A stretch of 64,000 nt of DNA from Halichoerus grypus (Eukaryota; Chordata; Mammalia; Carnivora; Phocidae): positions 147,760,308 to 147,824,307 of the forward strand of contig NC_135717.1 in the NCBI RefSeq assembly GCF_964656455.1, read 5' to 3'. Positions 1 to 11,644 of the stretch are shown in pieces. Every line of letters starts with the position of its first letter. Within the stretch, counting starts at the first letter, position 1. Below the pieces are notes generated by a model. The model searched no databases. It was not told the origin of the DNA and saw only the letters and a program-made list of their open reading frames with translations. The position numbers and the translations under genes are program-made.

Positions 1-545
1 ACAAAACAATTTTTGCAGTAGATATGACTATATATTTGGAAAACACAAGAAAACAAACTGAAAAACACGTTAGAAACAATGGGAAAAAAACGTGAATCAG
101 CAGATGGATTACAAAATCAAAATATAAAAGCAACAGCTTTCCATATATAAACCAAAGTGAGTTAGAATATTTAATGGATAAATAGACCTTATTTTCAATA
201 GAAATAACAAAAGAAGATAAAACATTTAGGAAGAAACTTAACAAGAATTATAGAGGGCTTATACAAAGAAAACTTTAAAACCCTACTGAGTCACAGTTAA
301 AAGAATAAATAGAAACACATAACTTGTTTGTGGAAACCAAAATTTCACATTAAAAAGATACTGTCTCTAAATTAATCTAATAAAGCAGTTATGATCAGAA
401 ACAAAATATTTGAAAGTAAAATTTTAAGTTTGATCTATTAAAATAAACATGTAGAACTAGCCAAGAAAATTAAGAAAAGAAAATTGAGGGAGGAGCCCTA
501 CAGAATATTAAAATATAATAGAGTTATATAAATTAGCTTGGTATA
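1..545 (+). mobile_element. Degenerate L1 ORF2 fragment
   Basis: This A-rich, T-poor stretch has the wording of mammalian L1 ORF2 sense strand (agacctt, aaaactttaaaaccctactgag, agccaagaaaattaagaaaag). No reading frame survives, so it is an old L1M-type copy cut by the window edge. The assignment rests on remembered L1 consensus. The 5' limit lies outside the window. Confidence 0.5.
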
Positions 546-584
546 AGTAAAGTAATACACCCATGCCTCTCAAATAATGCAGAA

Positions 585-725
585 GAATCACCAAGGTGCA
601 TGTTAAGTCTGAAATTTCCCTGTGGGTCAAACATTAAAAATTCTGATTTTCTAGGTCAAGACTAGAGCGTGGAAATATGCATTTTTTATGACAAGAGTCC
701 CAGATGATTATAACACAAGTACAAA
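585..725. mobile_element. MER5-like hAT fragment
   Basis: The segment carries the MER5A/B pattern: 'agaatcacc' near one end, an internal 'attctgattttctaggtc', and 'ccagatgattataa' near the other, which are degenerate complementary ends. MER5 is a non-autonomous hAT-Charlie DNA transposon without coding capacity. The copy is diverged and its edges are approximate. Confidence 0.5.
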
Positions 726-729
726 TATC

Positions 730-1640
730 CTTCCTTAACTAATCTACCAATTTAACTAAGGAATTCTACTTTCACCAAGAAACATACCATCTGATGCCCT
801 CTGCATACTGAAAACACAACTAACAAGTTGTGTTCAAAACTGTTTATGCCTATTTACACCAAATAATTTCATAATTTAAACATTACATAAACTCATAAAA
901 TGTGTGTTCAAAAAGAAGATTATTTCTATGAAAATAAATATTTTAGAAAAACATAATAGAAGTAAATTGTTGGAAAAAATCTTTTTAACTAGTGTGGATG
1001 AGAAAACTGATTAGGACACAAATCATAAAAAGCAAAAGGACTGTCACTCAGATTATTCATAAATGTCTTTAAGATCTTGCCCCACCTCAGAGAAAGATAC
1101 AAACATTATTAATGCAAAACTGAAGACACAAAAATTAAGAAAACCATAGTCAAAGAAAATGCCTAAGATCTAATTTGAGACTGCAAATAAATGTGCATTC
1201 ATGTTTTAATTTAAAATATTTAGCATACTATATATTTTTTATTTTCTGCTTTAACCAGTTTTTAAAATTATTATTAACAGAGAAAATACTGTTTCTAATC
1301 ATGTTGGCTAAGGAGACATCATCTCTAAAACACAATTTGAGAAACACCGTAATAGACAAATAGATGAATGAAACAGAATAGTGTTCAGAGATGAACCAGT
1401 TAAATAGGAAATTTGAAAAATATGTATTACAAATAGATGGGGAAAAGACAGATAAATCAATAAAGGGTGTCGAGAAAATCAATTAGTCTTACGGAAAAAT
1501 ACACATCGATCTTTTTTGTATTCTCACAAAACAATAAATTCGAAAAAGAAAAACCAATACACTAATTAACGTCAGAAACGTACCAAAAAAGCACTAAAAT
1601 TTTAATGCGATTGTAATTCAGAAGATCTTTTAAGCATGAC
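730..1640. other. AT-rich unique DNA, nothing recognised
   Basis: I see no repeat family, gene or RNA here. Short open frames on both strands overlap each other and show no coding signature. Confidence 0.5.
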
Positions 1641-1660
1641 ATTACGTATTAGCCTACAGG

Positions 1661-2117
1661 TGTTGAAACAAGACAGTTTCGCGCGGTGGCAGTAGCGTAG
1701 CCAATGAGGTTTATCCGAGGCGCCATTATTGCTCATTGAAAGACAAGACAACAGGCCCCAAACGGAGCCGCTTATGCTAATTAAAGTCCACGTCACCAAA
1801 AGGAGACCTAACTTAATTACAGTTTCGGCTTTCCCAGAAATGCAAAGCTAAACCAATCAGGATTCACCTGAACAGTGTCGTTTAAGTATTCCGTCTCATA
1901 GACCCCTGCCAGTCCCTAAAGGAAAGTAAATCTGCAATAACCAATCTGCTTTTTTGCCTAATATACCTCCTTGTTCCTGCTCCCTTCTGCCTATAAAAGT
2001 CTTTCATTTTGTACAGCTCCTCGGAGCTCCTTTCTACCTGCTAGATTGCGATGTTGCCCAATTTTTGCTCAGATAAACTCTTAAAATTTTTAATCTGACT
2101 CCGTTTATCATTTAACA
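1661..2117 (+). mobile_element. Endogenous retrovirus LTR (ERV1-like), interrupted
   Basis: The sequence has LTR architecture: a TG start at 1661, a TATA box (tataaaag, 1992-1999), a poly(A)-signal-like agataaa near 2071, and a probable CA end at 2116-2117. Without the U4-derived insertion and its duplicated target the LTR is about 380 bp. LTRs supply promoter and polyadenylation signals for proviral RNA. The class-I (gammaretrovirus-like) assignment is from overall form and is uncertain. Part of this LTR resembles the block ending near 36.9 kb (both have a 'tgctagat..g..gcccaat' run before the AATAAA-like signal), so both may belong to one family. No second LTR is visible, and no gag, pol or env frame is intact. 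Confidence 0.6.
1675..1742 (+). pseudogene. Truncated U4 snRNA retropseudogene (first 68 nt)
   Basis: These 68 bases match the 5' end of spliceosomal U4 snRNA with about seven differences. The diagnostic runs gtggcagta, cgtagccaatgaggttta and tccgaggcgc are present. U4 pairs with U6 in the tri-snRNP, and the matched part covers the U6-pairing stem II region, the 5' stem-loop and the stem I segment. The central and 3' stem-loops and the Sm site are absent, so no functional snRNA can be made. The fragment is flanked by a perfect 7-bp direct repeat, acaagac, at 1668-1674 and 1743-1749, marking insertion into the LTR 14 bp from its start. No proximal sequence element or TATA of an snRNA promoter is visible upstream. 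3'-truncated U4 pseudogenes of similar length are known in mammals and are explained by cDNA priming within the RNA. Confidence 0.9.
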
Positions 2118-3140
2118 GTTCTGTCAGTAAAAAGGAACCTAACAAAACTCCCGCCAGCCCACCGAGAACAACAAGCCAACTCTGGGTACCTGTTGGGCCC
2201 TTGGAGCTTGCTGCTTGCCCGCCGCCTCATGAGGTGCTGAGTCCTCGATCCTCCACAGCTTTCGCTTTAGGAGCTTTAGACTTTATTTAACCATTTCTTT
2301 TCCCAGACTGGGTCTGAAAACTGGCACAAGGAAAATTGGGTCCGACTTAAAAACCGGACCGGGTATTGGGCCGGATTGGGTCTGACTTAGAAACCGGACC
2401 GGGTGCACTGTCTGACTGCTCCGGCTTGGAAACCAGAAACCAGACCAGTTGCGGTCCGAGGCCGTACTAGCTAAGCTGGACTGGGTCCAGTGTGAAAGCC
2501 TCCAGTGAACAAAATTTTGTTTAAAAGCTGAACAAGCAGGTTAACCTTACCAAAGATAATCTTGAATTACAGTGGTCACAGTGGAGAACTTTTAACCTTG
2601 ATAGGTTTATCCATTTACATACGAGGTGCCCTAGACAAAAAGGGATCTCAGCCAAGCACTCACCATAAAGGGGAGAGGGAAAATTATTTTCCCTACTCTA
2701 CATTTCTCCTGACCAGGATAATACCTGCTGGGACATTGCACTCACTCCAGAGCCTGTGGACAGGATCCTCGGAAAACAGGCAGAAGCTCACAAAAGGTAA
2801 GAATTACCAAAGTCAGCTCTGCTAGATTTCTAGTAGACTGCGTGCCTGGTTGACAGAGGAAGGTAAAATTTCACGTTGTCACCTCCTTTCCAAATTCAGA
2901 TTGTTAGGCAAAACACATTTGTAAGAATTAGATTTTTGAACTGTGACTCGTGAATTAGCTTTAGAGTACCTATTTGTTGTTGATTCTTTATCTCCCACGG
3001 ACAGCTATTGCCTGTTTGTCTCCTTTTATATCCTGAGAACTTGGCTTGGCAACTTTCAGATTGGGGGCCCCCAAAATATGGCCAGACAGAAATGTATGTT
3101 GCATCCCCCTTGGGGCTAGGGTCCTACAGACTGTTGCCAT
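2118..3140 (+). mobile_element. ERV leader-like internal sequence
   Basis: This unusually GC- and CpG-rich stretch follows the LTR directly and behaves like the untranslated leader of an ERV. It contains a duplicated 30-nt unit and no long frame. The 87-codon frame at 2562-2825 resembles no protein I know. A clear primer-binding site was not identified after 2117. The end near 3140 is set by the following L1. Confidence 0.4.
2335..2404. repeat. Two-copy 40-bp-period tandem repeat
   Basis: A 30-nt unit (attgggtcYgacttaRaaac plus cggaccgggt) occurs at 2335-2364 and again at 2375-2404 with two differences. Weaker related units lie on both sides (gggtctgaaaactgg at 2310, ctccggcttggaaacc near 2420). 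The repeat lies in the ERV leader-like segment. Confidence 0.8.
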
Positions 3141-3179
3141 CTCGGGGATCCTGGCATGGTGCATACAAGTGAATTAGCC

Positions 3180-3485
3180 AACGTATAATACATCATTAGT
3201 TTTTGGTGTAGTGTTCAATGATTCATTAGTTGCTTATAACACCCAGTGCTCATCACATCACCCTGTTACCCCATCCCCCCACCCACCTCCCTTTCGGCAA
3301 CCCTCAGTTTGTGTCCCCAGAATCAAGAGTCTCGCATGGTTTATCTCCCTTTCTGATTACTTTCCATTCAGTTTTCCCTCCCTGTCCCTATGATCCTCTG
3401 AGCTATTCCTTATATTCCACATATGAGAGAAACCATATGATAATTGTCTTTTTCTGATTGACTTGTTTCATTTTATAATGCCAAT
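3180..3485 (-). mobile_element. L1 3' end, antisense
   Basis: The segment reads as the reverse complement of the carnivore L1 3' UTR: 'acacccagtgctcatcac', the C-rich run 'ccccatccccccaccc', 'aaccctcagttt', and 'ccacatatgagagaaaccat'. It is a 5'-truncated copy; a poly(A)/T tract and target duplication are not obvious. Confidence 0.8.
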
Positions 3486-3897
3486 TCATTCGTGAGCCCA
3501 GAATCAAAGCAAGACCACTTCTTCCCTTTTTTGACCATCCTATATCAAGTTTTTTTTGGAGTTAGGGTTTCTCCACTGATGCTCTATTTATTAGACTTAG
3601 ACAATAATATGTGTTCCTATATTTATTAACAAGATAACACTAACACTGACAGGATTGACCTCAAAAAGCTGAGTTTCAGGTTCACCTACAGATAATTCAA
3701 GGATTTTAACGGGGGACAAAAATTAATCTTTGGAAAAAAAAATCTTTGGAAAAGATGACTTGATGAGAAGTCAAAAGGATGTCTAATGATTCAGGGGTAG
3801 CCACTACGTAACTGAATAGCTTAAGTGAATAAGGACGAACATCCTTATTAAGTATGAACTCAGTAATCAAGACTTGACTGATTAAAAGTTATTCTAC

Positions 3898-4212
3898 TCA
3901 TATCAGTGAGCTCATATAATACATGTCTTTCTCTGATTGACTTACTATGTTTAAAAAAAAAGAAGATAGCAGGAAGGGGAAAATGAAGGGGGGAAATCAG
4001 AGGGGGAGACGAACCATGAGAGACTATGGACTCTGAGAAACAAACTGAGAGTTCTAGAGGGGAGGGAGGTGGGGGGATGGGTCAGCCTGGTGATGGGTAT
4101 TAAAGAGGGCATGTTCTGCATGGAGCACTGGGTGTTATGCACAATGAATCATGGAACACCACATCAAAAACTAATGATGAAATGTATGGTGATTAACATA
4201 AAAAAAGTTTTA
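3898..4212 (+). mobile_element. Short L1 3' end with inverted 5' piece
   Basis: Positions 3951-4212 are the sense L1 3' UTR (gagacgaaccatgagagac, gggtgttatgcaca, ending gtgattaacataaaaaaag). Positions 3900-3950 are an inverted piece from further upstream in the same UTR (tgtctttctctgattgac). The insertion is framed by an imperfect duplication, aaaagttattctac at 3884 and aaaagttactctaa at 4213. This is the twin-priming structure. Confidence 0.75.
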
Positions 4213-4229
4213 AAAAGTTACTCTAAAGA

Positions 4230-5300
4230 GTATTTTGAAACAAATTTTAGTATTACATCTTTTTATCTTTTCTACTTTTATTTAATTTTTGCAATAATAT
4301 GAGATTAACTGGAATACTCTTGGTGATACTTAGAAATATGAACATTTGACATCTTAGAAATAATATACATATTAATTAAATATGGAAAACTATATCTTTT
4401 GTAAATGTGAATTGTATCTTTTACTTAATTTTATCATGGCTAACAAAATCTGCATCTATGCTTTTAGGAAATTTCAAAATATGGTAGATAATAGGTTGAC
4501 CAGTGTCTGCTGTTTAGGGAAATTTGCTTGATTTTTTTTTTTCCTTTCAAACAATTGGCAGCTGGGTTTGGCATAGTATTGGAAATCCCTGGTTGGTGTG
4601 GCTCTGGGGATGAAAACAAGCATATTTCATTTGTAGCCCCCAGAAGTATGATAGTTCTAGAACTTTCCAACACTCATTGGGCAGGGACTAGAAGTAGTTA
4701 TTTGGTAGAAGTTGACAGAGCTATTTAATGAGTTGGAACCCAGCTGCATATCCCAAAGTCACTAAAAGAATTTCCAAGATCTCTGTGAAGTATAACTTAT
4801 TCAACAGAAAAGAATGCAAGTAAATTGAAGAGAAGTAGAAATTTCAGAAAAAAGGAGTTCCCCTAAGAGCTGTTTTTCTATCTTCCAAGAAATAAATTGG
4901 CCATTTTCTAAAGTTTCAATAAATGTCCCCTTTTCTAAACTCTCAGACAGAGGATGAATGGGACAACATCACTGAAAGCGTCTTTGGGGATTTTCCTAAT
5001 GGTAATTCACTCTGAGCAGGAGTTGTACATTCTTATTATATAATATTTCTTATCATGGCATGGCTTTGCACCTACACTGTACTATAGCTCTGTCTTCAGA
5101 TAAACAATAGGAACTCAGTTTCTCTCCATGATATGAGTGCCTTGGTGTCTTAATATGTATGGAAATTACCTGGAGAAAAAATTAGTACTACATCTAGCAA
5201 GTCAATGCTTCTCTATACTAAACTGATATATACCTTTCTCTCTACGTTCTTTACCAATATAATCAACATTTATTCAGGAAAAAAATAGCCACCAATCATC
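4230..5300. other. Unique DNA
   Basis: No repeat family was recognised. A pyrimidine run ending in ggcag at 4561 precedes a frame open to 4728; it is treated as a weak exon-like candidate only. The rest is AT-rich without features. Confidence 0.4.
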
Positions 5301-5308
5301 ACCAATAA

Positions 5309-5316
<8 letters not shown>

Positions 5317-5340
<24 letters not shown>

Positions 5341-5400
5341 TAGACGTACATATACACAAATGCTAACCACCCCCAACACACACATACATACACACAAACA
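5317..5400. repeat. (CA)n microsatellite and degraded continuation
   Basis: A pure CA run of about 24 nt starts at 5317 and decays into CA/TA-rich sequence up to the SINE at 5410. Confidence 0.85.
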
Positions 5401-5409
5401 AAACATTTT

Positions 5410-5590
5410 TTTTAGGAATTTATTTATTTGAGAGAGAGAGAGATAGTGAGAAAGAGCACAAGCTGGCGGGAGAGGGAGAAGCAGGCTCCCCGCTGAGCAG
5501 GGAGCCCGATGCGGGGATTGATCCCAGGACCCTGGGATCATGACCTGAGCCCAAGGCAGACGCTCAACAGACAGAGCCACCCAGGTGCCC
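5410..5590 (-). mobile_element. CAN SINE (SINEC), antisense
   Basis: Tail-first copy of the tRNA-derived carnivore SINE: T-rich tail, GA-rich body, 'cgctgagcagggagcccgatg', 'gatcatgacctgagcc' (B-box region) and head 'gccacccaggtgcccc'. Flanks cacaaacaaaacatttt and cacaaaacacatttt look like a diverged target duplication. Confidence 0.9.
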
Positions 5591-5599
5591 CACAAAACA

Positions 5600-8260
5600 C
5601 ATTTTTAAGGCATATTATATGCCAAGCATGATATTAGATCCTGGAGGTTCGGAACTGACAAAGGTGTACTGTTGCACCAAAGAATCATAAGTTTGGGCAA
5701 GTCACAGAGTTTTTAGTGTGCGAGAGGAGAGGCCATTCTCAATACTCAATACAGTGACAGTTGTCAACTAGATGTAACTCCTGCCCTACCCTCTCGTTTT
5801 ATGGAGGGAAGAAGTTGCACACATAATTAAAAAGCTTTTTTCTAAAAAAAAAAAAAAAAATTCTGTATAACATCGAAACCCAGACCTCAGAACTTTAATA
5901 CACTGAGGAAAACATAATTTTAGGGATTTAGAGAAAGACCTTTTCTTCCCTACTGCCTAGAGTATAGAAGGATGCTCATGCTTCAGGAGTTTCAGAGAAA
6001 TCAGTGCTGATGGGGCCCCATGGAGTTGGGGGTAGGGTTTGTTGTGTGAATACAGCACGGTATGCAATAACATTACCTAAGAAAAGTGATAGTCACAGAC
6101 AGCACAGAAGGGCTGTGAGAGTCAGGAAAGGAAACAAGCTGTGGATACCATGTAGTAGACTGCGGGATTCACATCTGAGTAAACATGAGAATCTCCTTAC
6201 AGTGCCACTGAGGGAAAAAAACAACAACATTAATGTGGCTTGGAATATATACACAGTGATGCCATGTTGAAAAGTAAAACTGTGTATCTAGAAGGCATCA
6301 TAAATAGAGCAGTGCCTATCAAATCCATGTGTAGACAAATATGGTAAATAGGAGTGGTTAACACTGGGTAACTGGATGTGTACAATTTTAATATTCTTTC
6401 CATAATTTTGTTTTCCATTTTTTCTATGGTTGAGAAGAATGCTTTATAATATGAAAAGTTAACAATGTTAAGATGATTTTCATCTTTACTCTTATTTGGT
6501 AGATAAAAATCATAAAAAGAAATTGGTGCATTATCAAAATGCTCTGGATAGACATCCAAGCACAATAGCTTTAGAAATTCCAAAGTTACTGAATTTTCCT
6601 ATTTGAGTTAGGAAGTTTCCTATTTTAGTGTATTAGATTCATTGTTATGTCCAGCATTGGCTTAAAGTTATAGAATAATAGTCCATAAAGTCTTTTATTT
6701 TGTTGTTGGAGCACATATTTACCTACCAGCTGAACTTATTATTTTTGAAAAAGAAAAAGCTGCTTATCCTTTCAAGAATAAAATTGTAAAAGTTTCATTT
6801 AAAATCATATTATTGTGTCAGATTATATAAATAACTATTTCTCTAGCTGAACTTTATCTTTTATTCACCATCCAGATGCCATGGAGAAAAAAATTTAAAA
6901 AATAAAAATTCTAGGCTATATAAAAATATTGCTAACATAACATTTATTCTCCACTTAAATGGCAATGCAGGCACACTGTAGAGGAATTTTTTCCATATGG
7001 CATGCATAAACACTCTGGTTATTGATCCCTTAAGAGTTTCTGTGCTGGAATATGTTTGAAGACTGGGGGAATATTCCTATAGCATTTTCCACATTATTAC
7101 ATTTTTTCCCTATTATTGTATTTTTTTTTTCATTTTTACTTTAAACCATAAGAGGTCTTCATTACTACTTTTTGTATCATATACTACTCTTAACTGCTGT
7201 CAGACTTGTTGGATATCTTTGCTAAGTATGTACTATTTACCTTTGAACCTAGAAAACTGATCTTTAAGGAGAACCAAATATTTTATGTACATCTCACGTA
7301 TGCATGTATGTGTGTACACACATATGTATGCATGTAGGTACATATATATACACACATGCATACATACAGGACATCATGGGATTGTATGCTTGAAAAATAA
7401 ATTATAGCAGACTGGAAACTGGGTAGGAAGGGATATGACTAAAACAGAAAGGGGTTTGCCCAGGGAGAAATAATGTGAAATTCAGGAAAAACAAGTGAAG
7501 TTGGTTTCTTATTCCCCATCTCCCCCCGCCTATTTTTGATAAATCTCTGTTAACATAATACTTCCCATTGTGTTTATCAGAATATTAATCCTAAATACTT
7601 ACTAAATACTAGTAATAAAAATATATAGTCAAGAAATATAGGGAAAGCTGCATAGTATATTGCTTTCTGCAAGAATCACAGGGTATACTCACATATCAAA
7701 GGCTCTGAGAAGTCCTGTGATAAATAAATCTGCCCAATTTCTCCCAAACTTTATATTGCAATGAAATGTTTTTTAAGGTACTATTCAACAGCACCCATAG
7801 AAACACATTTCCAGTCACTATCTTTCATTATCACACTTACTTTTAAACATTAAATTTGTGTTTTAATTTTCAATGTTATGTTTTTCTGAGTTTCCTTCCC
7901 ATTCTTTTTTTTTTTAACTTTTTGCATTTTTTCATAGTTCTTATTCCTCTACTTGTTCTAATACCCTTAACTATTTCATTTATTTATTTAGTCATTAATG
8001 TATATTTAAAACACCTACACTGCTTACTAAGTTTCTTTAACATATTTCTCATTCCCCTTCATCCCACTCTTCTAACTACCTTTTTCAAAACCCTGAGCAT
8101 TTTTATGGACCCTCATTTTTACTACAAATGCTTTTCCCCCAACTTCTTCACTTTGCAAATTCCTTCTTATCCCCTCTCTACACAAGTAGACATATACATA
8201 TAGGGTATTGTATATTCACTATGCACTGCCTTAGTTCTGGATGTTTTCATTATCATGGCA
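5600..8260. other. Unique AT-rich DNA
   Basis: No gene or repeat family was recognised apart from simple sequence and the palindromic tract at 7296-7368. The longest frames (117 codons at 6230-6583 minus, 115 codons at 7856-8203 plus) have the hydrophobic or low-complexity composition expected of AT-rich noise. Confidence 0.4.
7296..7368. repeat. Alternating purine-pyrimidine palindromic tract
   Basis: The block alternates purine and pyrimidine (tgcatgtatgtgtgtacac) and is nearly its own reverse complement around gtgtacac; a second tgcat/atgca arm follows. It could form a cruciform or Z-DNA in principle. Confidence 0.7.
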
Positions 8261-8264
8261 CTTC

Positions 8265-8400
8265 TATGTAATTGGCCTTGCATTTATCTCTCATTCTACA
8301 AGCTCTGAGATATAGACACTATGTCCTTTTTGCTGTTACATCCTATGCATCTATCATAGTGCACAGAATATTTATACAATATTTAATTGTTGAATGAATG
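8265..8400 (+). mobile_element. L2 3' end
   Basis: Diverged LINE2 3' terminus recognisable from 'ctacaagctctgagatatagac' through 'atagtgcacagaat' to the terminal 'ttgttgaatgaatggg'. Confidence 0.55.
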
Positions 8401-8409
8401 GGTAATGCT

Positions 8410-10370
8410 GCTAATGTGACTCTCTCGAACATGTTTACACAAAGAGTATATCATTAAGTGTTTTACTGTTTGAATGAAGTTGCTGTTGCAAAGGTTTTCA
8501 TTGTTGACTAGGTTGGTATTTTCCATAATGGAACAGCAGTTTGTTTATGGAGACATCAATTCCATGGAGGCAGGCAACAGCACTTTGTAGTTAGCACTTA
8601 ACAATTTTTTTTACAAATATTAATCTGAACCAACCAATTTTTGAGAAGTAACTTTGTACTGAGTGACATTTTTAGTCAGAACAGTGAAAACATCCAAACC
8701 TGTTTTTGTGTGAAAGAAAGAAAGAAAGAAAGATTGATTTTGCTTGCTAATAAATATTCAGACTCCAAAAAATTCCAAACAAAGATATATGTAAAACCAT
8801 TTAGATTTGAATGAGAAATGTATGGTTATTACCTATGTTATATTCTTGGTTTATTTAAAATAACAAATTAAACATGCTGAAAGACCCAAAATGTCTTTTT
8901 TTAAAAAGTAGATTACATCTAATTGCAAAACAGCATGCAAGAAAGTTTAAAACACAGAATAACAATATAATAAAAAAACTTCATGAAATGCATTACTTCA
9001 TTCCAAGAAAATATTAAATATTTATCATGGCCTGATAGGTTGATTCATTTGGGTAATCAATAATTAATCACTCTGAAAGCTTCAGATCCTTTATAAATAT
9101 CAAAGACTTTTAATAATTGCTTTACAAATCCTAAGTAGCATAGAATCTACAGATTTCATATATCAAGGGAAATGAATACAAGTTAAAAAGATGACTGCTT
9201 TAAAATGAATAAACTAAATCCCAAAAGTTCATATTTTGAAATGTTTGCTCTTATAAAAGAGATCAGTGTGATGACAGGAAGGTAAAAATAATACCATCTC
9301 TAGGCATAGATAGAGCATATGTATGAGCAAAAATGCCAACAGAACAAACTCACTGCCAATTCCTCTTTTGAAAATATTAAATATGCATCCAACTTACAAT
9401 TAGTCTGAATAGAAGAGGAAAAGAATAACTTATACAAATGAAATTCACAGATTATCACTTCAGCCATTTGTATTAACTGTAATCTCTAACTATATATGAA
9501 ATATTAGAATTAACCATACTGAGTTTCAGCTCCTTTATCTGCTCATCTTCCAACTTTAATAACTGTAATTTTGAGCATTATAATACTAATGACTGATATT
9601 AGTTTCACAGTTATTGGATGTGCAATCCCTACACCAAGAACTTCACATATACAATCTCATTTAATTCTCTTGATAATTTATTTGTAGATTTTACTATGGC
9701 AGAGCCCTGTAATAAGTGATGTACAAAAATTTAAACTGCATAATGTATGAAGCAATATTATTACAAGTGTAATTAAGTGACTAGGTTGAGCCTGCACAAG
9801 ATTTCTGATGCAGGGTCAGGGGCCAAAGTAGAGGAAGGGATTGAGATGCAAGATATAACCATCCTGGTCCCAATTATAGCTTAGTATCACCTGGTAACAG
9901 CTTTCAACTCTGGCTTAAATGTTTCCATGTGTCTCACTATGATCGTTTGGACTCCTAGGTGATAAGCATCAGTTCCAGGAATCTTTCAGGGCCCATATGG
10001 TAAAAGAGATATGGGCTCATTGGGCTGAGAAAATGCTAGGGACTTGGGGACTCACTCTCCTTCTTGGAAGAAGAAATCCAAATGGGCTAGCCTGTCATTC
10101 ACTCACCTGGCATTTCATTCCAATCCAAATATCATCATGGCTACCCTCCATGTGTAATATGATTAATAGAAGCTAGACAGAGAAGAACCCAATGCTGATT
10201 GCATTATCTGGATTTCTAGTATCATCAGATATTATAATTTTATCAAGCCTCTTTTAAGGAAATATAAAACTAAAACTTAAAGAAGTTAAATAACTTACCC
10301 AAATCATTTAGCAAATAAGTAGAAATAAATTAATCCTACAATTCTTTTCTCTTGAAAGTAACAGACATCA
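8410..10370. other. Unique AT-rich DNA with possible MIR trace
   Basis: A (GAAA)n run lies at 8713-8733. Near 9640-9700 'cacatatacaatctcatttaattctcttgataa' resembles an antisense MIR core but is too diverged to be sure. Nothing else was recognised. Confidence 0.35.
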
Positions 10371-10649
10371 ATACCAGTTAATGAAACTTAAAAAGATGAA
10401 AAGTAGTTTATTATAAGGATTCAGGTATTGACTCTGGACCCTCAAAGTCAGAAGACAACCAGGAATAAACTGGAACGAGCTAATTAAAAGGGGACAAAGA
10501 CATACCTCATTCTTTGCTTCTCTCTATATGTCTGCTTCACTGTGCTGTTGTTACAAAATGGCTTTCTTTGCTTCCATTTCTATGGCAGAAATCAACCTCA
10601 TCAACTTCCAAATATTATTTTCTTTGATTTAAGAGAGCATAAAATTAAA

Positions 10650-10760
10650 ATCTTCAAGAAAGAATTTACTGAGTATCTCTTGGGTCCCAGGTATTTTTCT
10701 AGGTGCTGGCTACACAAAAATAAACAAGATATGATTCTTGCTCTTGAGGAAGAATAGTTT
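10650..10760 (-). mobile_element. L2 3' end, antisense
   Basis: Reverse-complement LINE2 terminus: 'tttactgagtatctcttggg', 'tttctaggtgctggctacac', 'attcttgctcttgagga'. Old and diverged. Confidence 0.6.
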
Positions 10761-10879
10761 AGAAAAAAAATGAATATGAATAAGCAAACAACATCTACAT
10801 AATAGGGAAAATGCTAAAAATAAAGTGCTTCCTAAGTGTTTCTTTTCTTTCATACTTGCCCCTACAATCAGTATACGTT

Positions 10880-11445
10880 ATAGCAGCCTCATCGCTCACA
10901 AATCTGACCATGGAACTTCCCTGTTTAAACCTTCCATAAACTTCTCATGCGCTAAGAATAAAATTTAAACTTACAACTACAGTCTAAACTTTCTACAAAA
11001 AAATAGCCCTGCTTATGTTTCCAGTTTCATCTCCTACCATTCTATCCCTTGCTCATGCCACATGCCAAGCTCATTCCTACAAGAGAAGACCTTTGCCCTC
11101 CCAAATCCCTAAGCAAGGAAGATGCCAATCCTTGATCTTGGCTGATTTCTTCCTGTAATTCATTTCATGTCAAATGTCACCTCCTTGGAGAAGCCTTTCA
11201 TAACTAAGGTATAAAAAAGCACCTCTTCTTTAGTTACTCTTTATTATCATGCCCTGTTTTACTTTCTTATGGCACTTAATCACTAACGTGTACTTGTTTA
11301 ATGTCAGTGACTCCCACAGAGTCAGTTCCATAAGGGCAGGAATCTTGTCTGTTTTCCTTACCACTATGTGCCCTAGAGTGTAGAACGGGCATATAGTAGG
11401 CATTCTATATAATTCTCAGTGGAATGAATGAATGAACATACAGTA
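10880..11445 (+). mobile_element. L2 fragment, ORF2 end and 3' UTR
   Basis: A long, fairly clear LINE2 3' part: 'aacttccctgtttaaacc', 'tgtcacctccttggagaag', 'cctgttttactttcttatgg', 'taagggcaggaatcttgtctg', 'atagtaggcattc' and the terminal 'gaatgaatgaatga'. Frames are broken. Confidence 0.8.
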
Positions 11446-11644
11446 TGTGGGACAGGCACAGAAGAGGGATCTTTGGACAAACACAGAGATTCATGTAAGA
11501 CTTCCTAGAAGAGAAATTCCCTTCAGTCTTATTCTTCACACTCAAAAATTCAGACACTTCCAGTACTTCTCATGATATGGTTTCTAGACCAGCTTCACAG
11601 TCCAGATGGCTATTTGGCAAATTTTCATTTTTAAAAAAAAATTT

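Noticed and set aside
1675..1742. Functional U4 snRNA gene
   Set aside because: Only the first 68 nt exist; the Sm site, 3' stem-loops and upstream promoter elements are missing.
7856..8203. 115-codon hydrophobic frame as a membrane protein
   Set aside because: The F/L/I-rich composition follows from T-rich DNA; nothing else supports coding.
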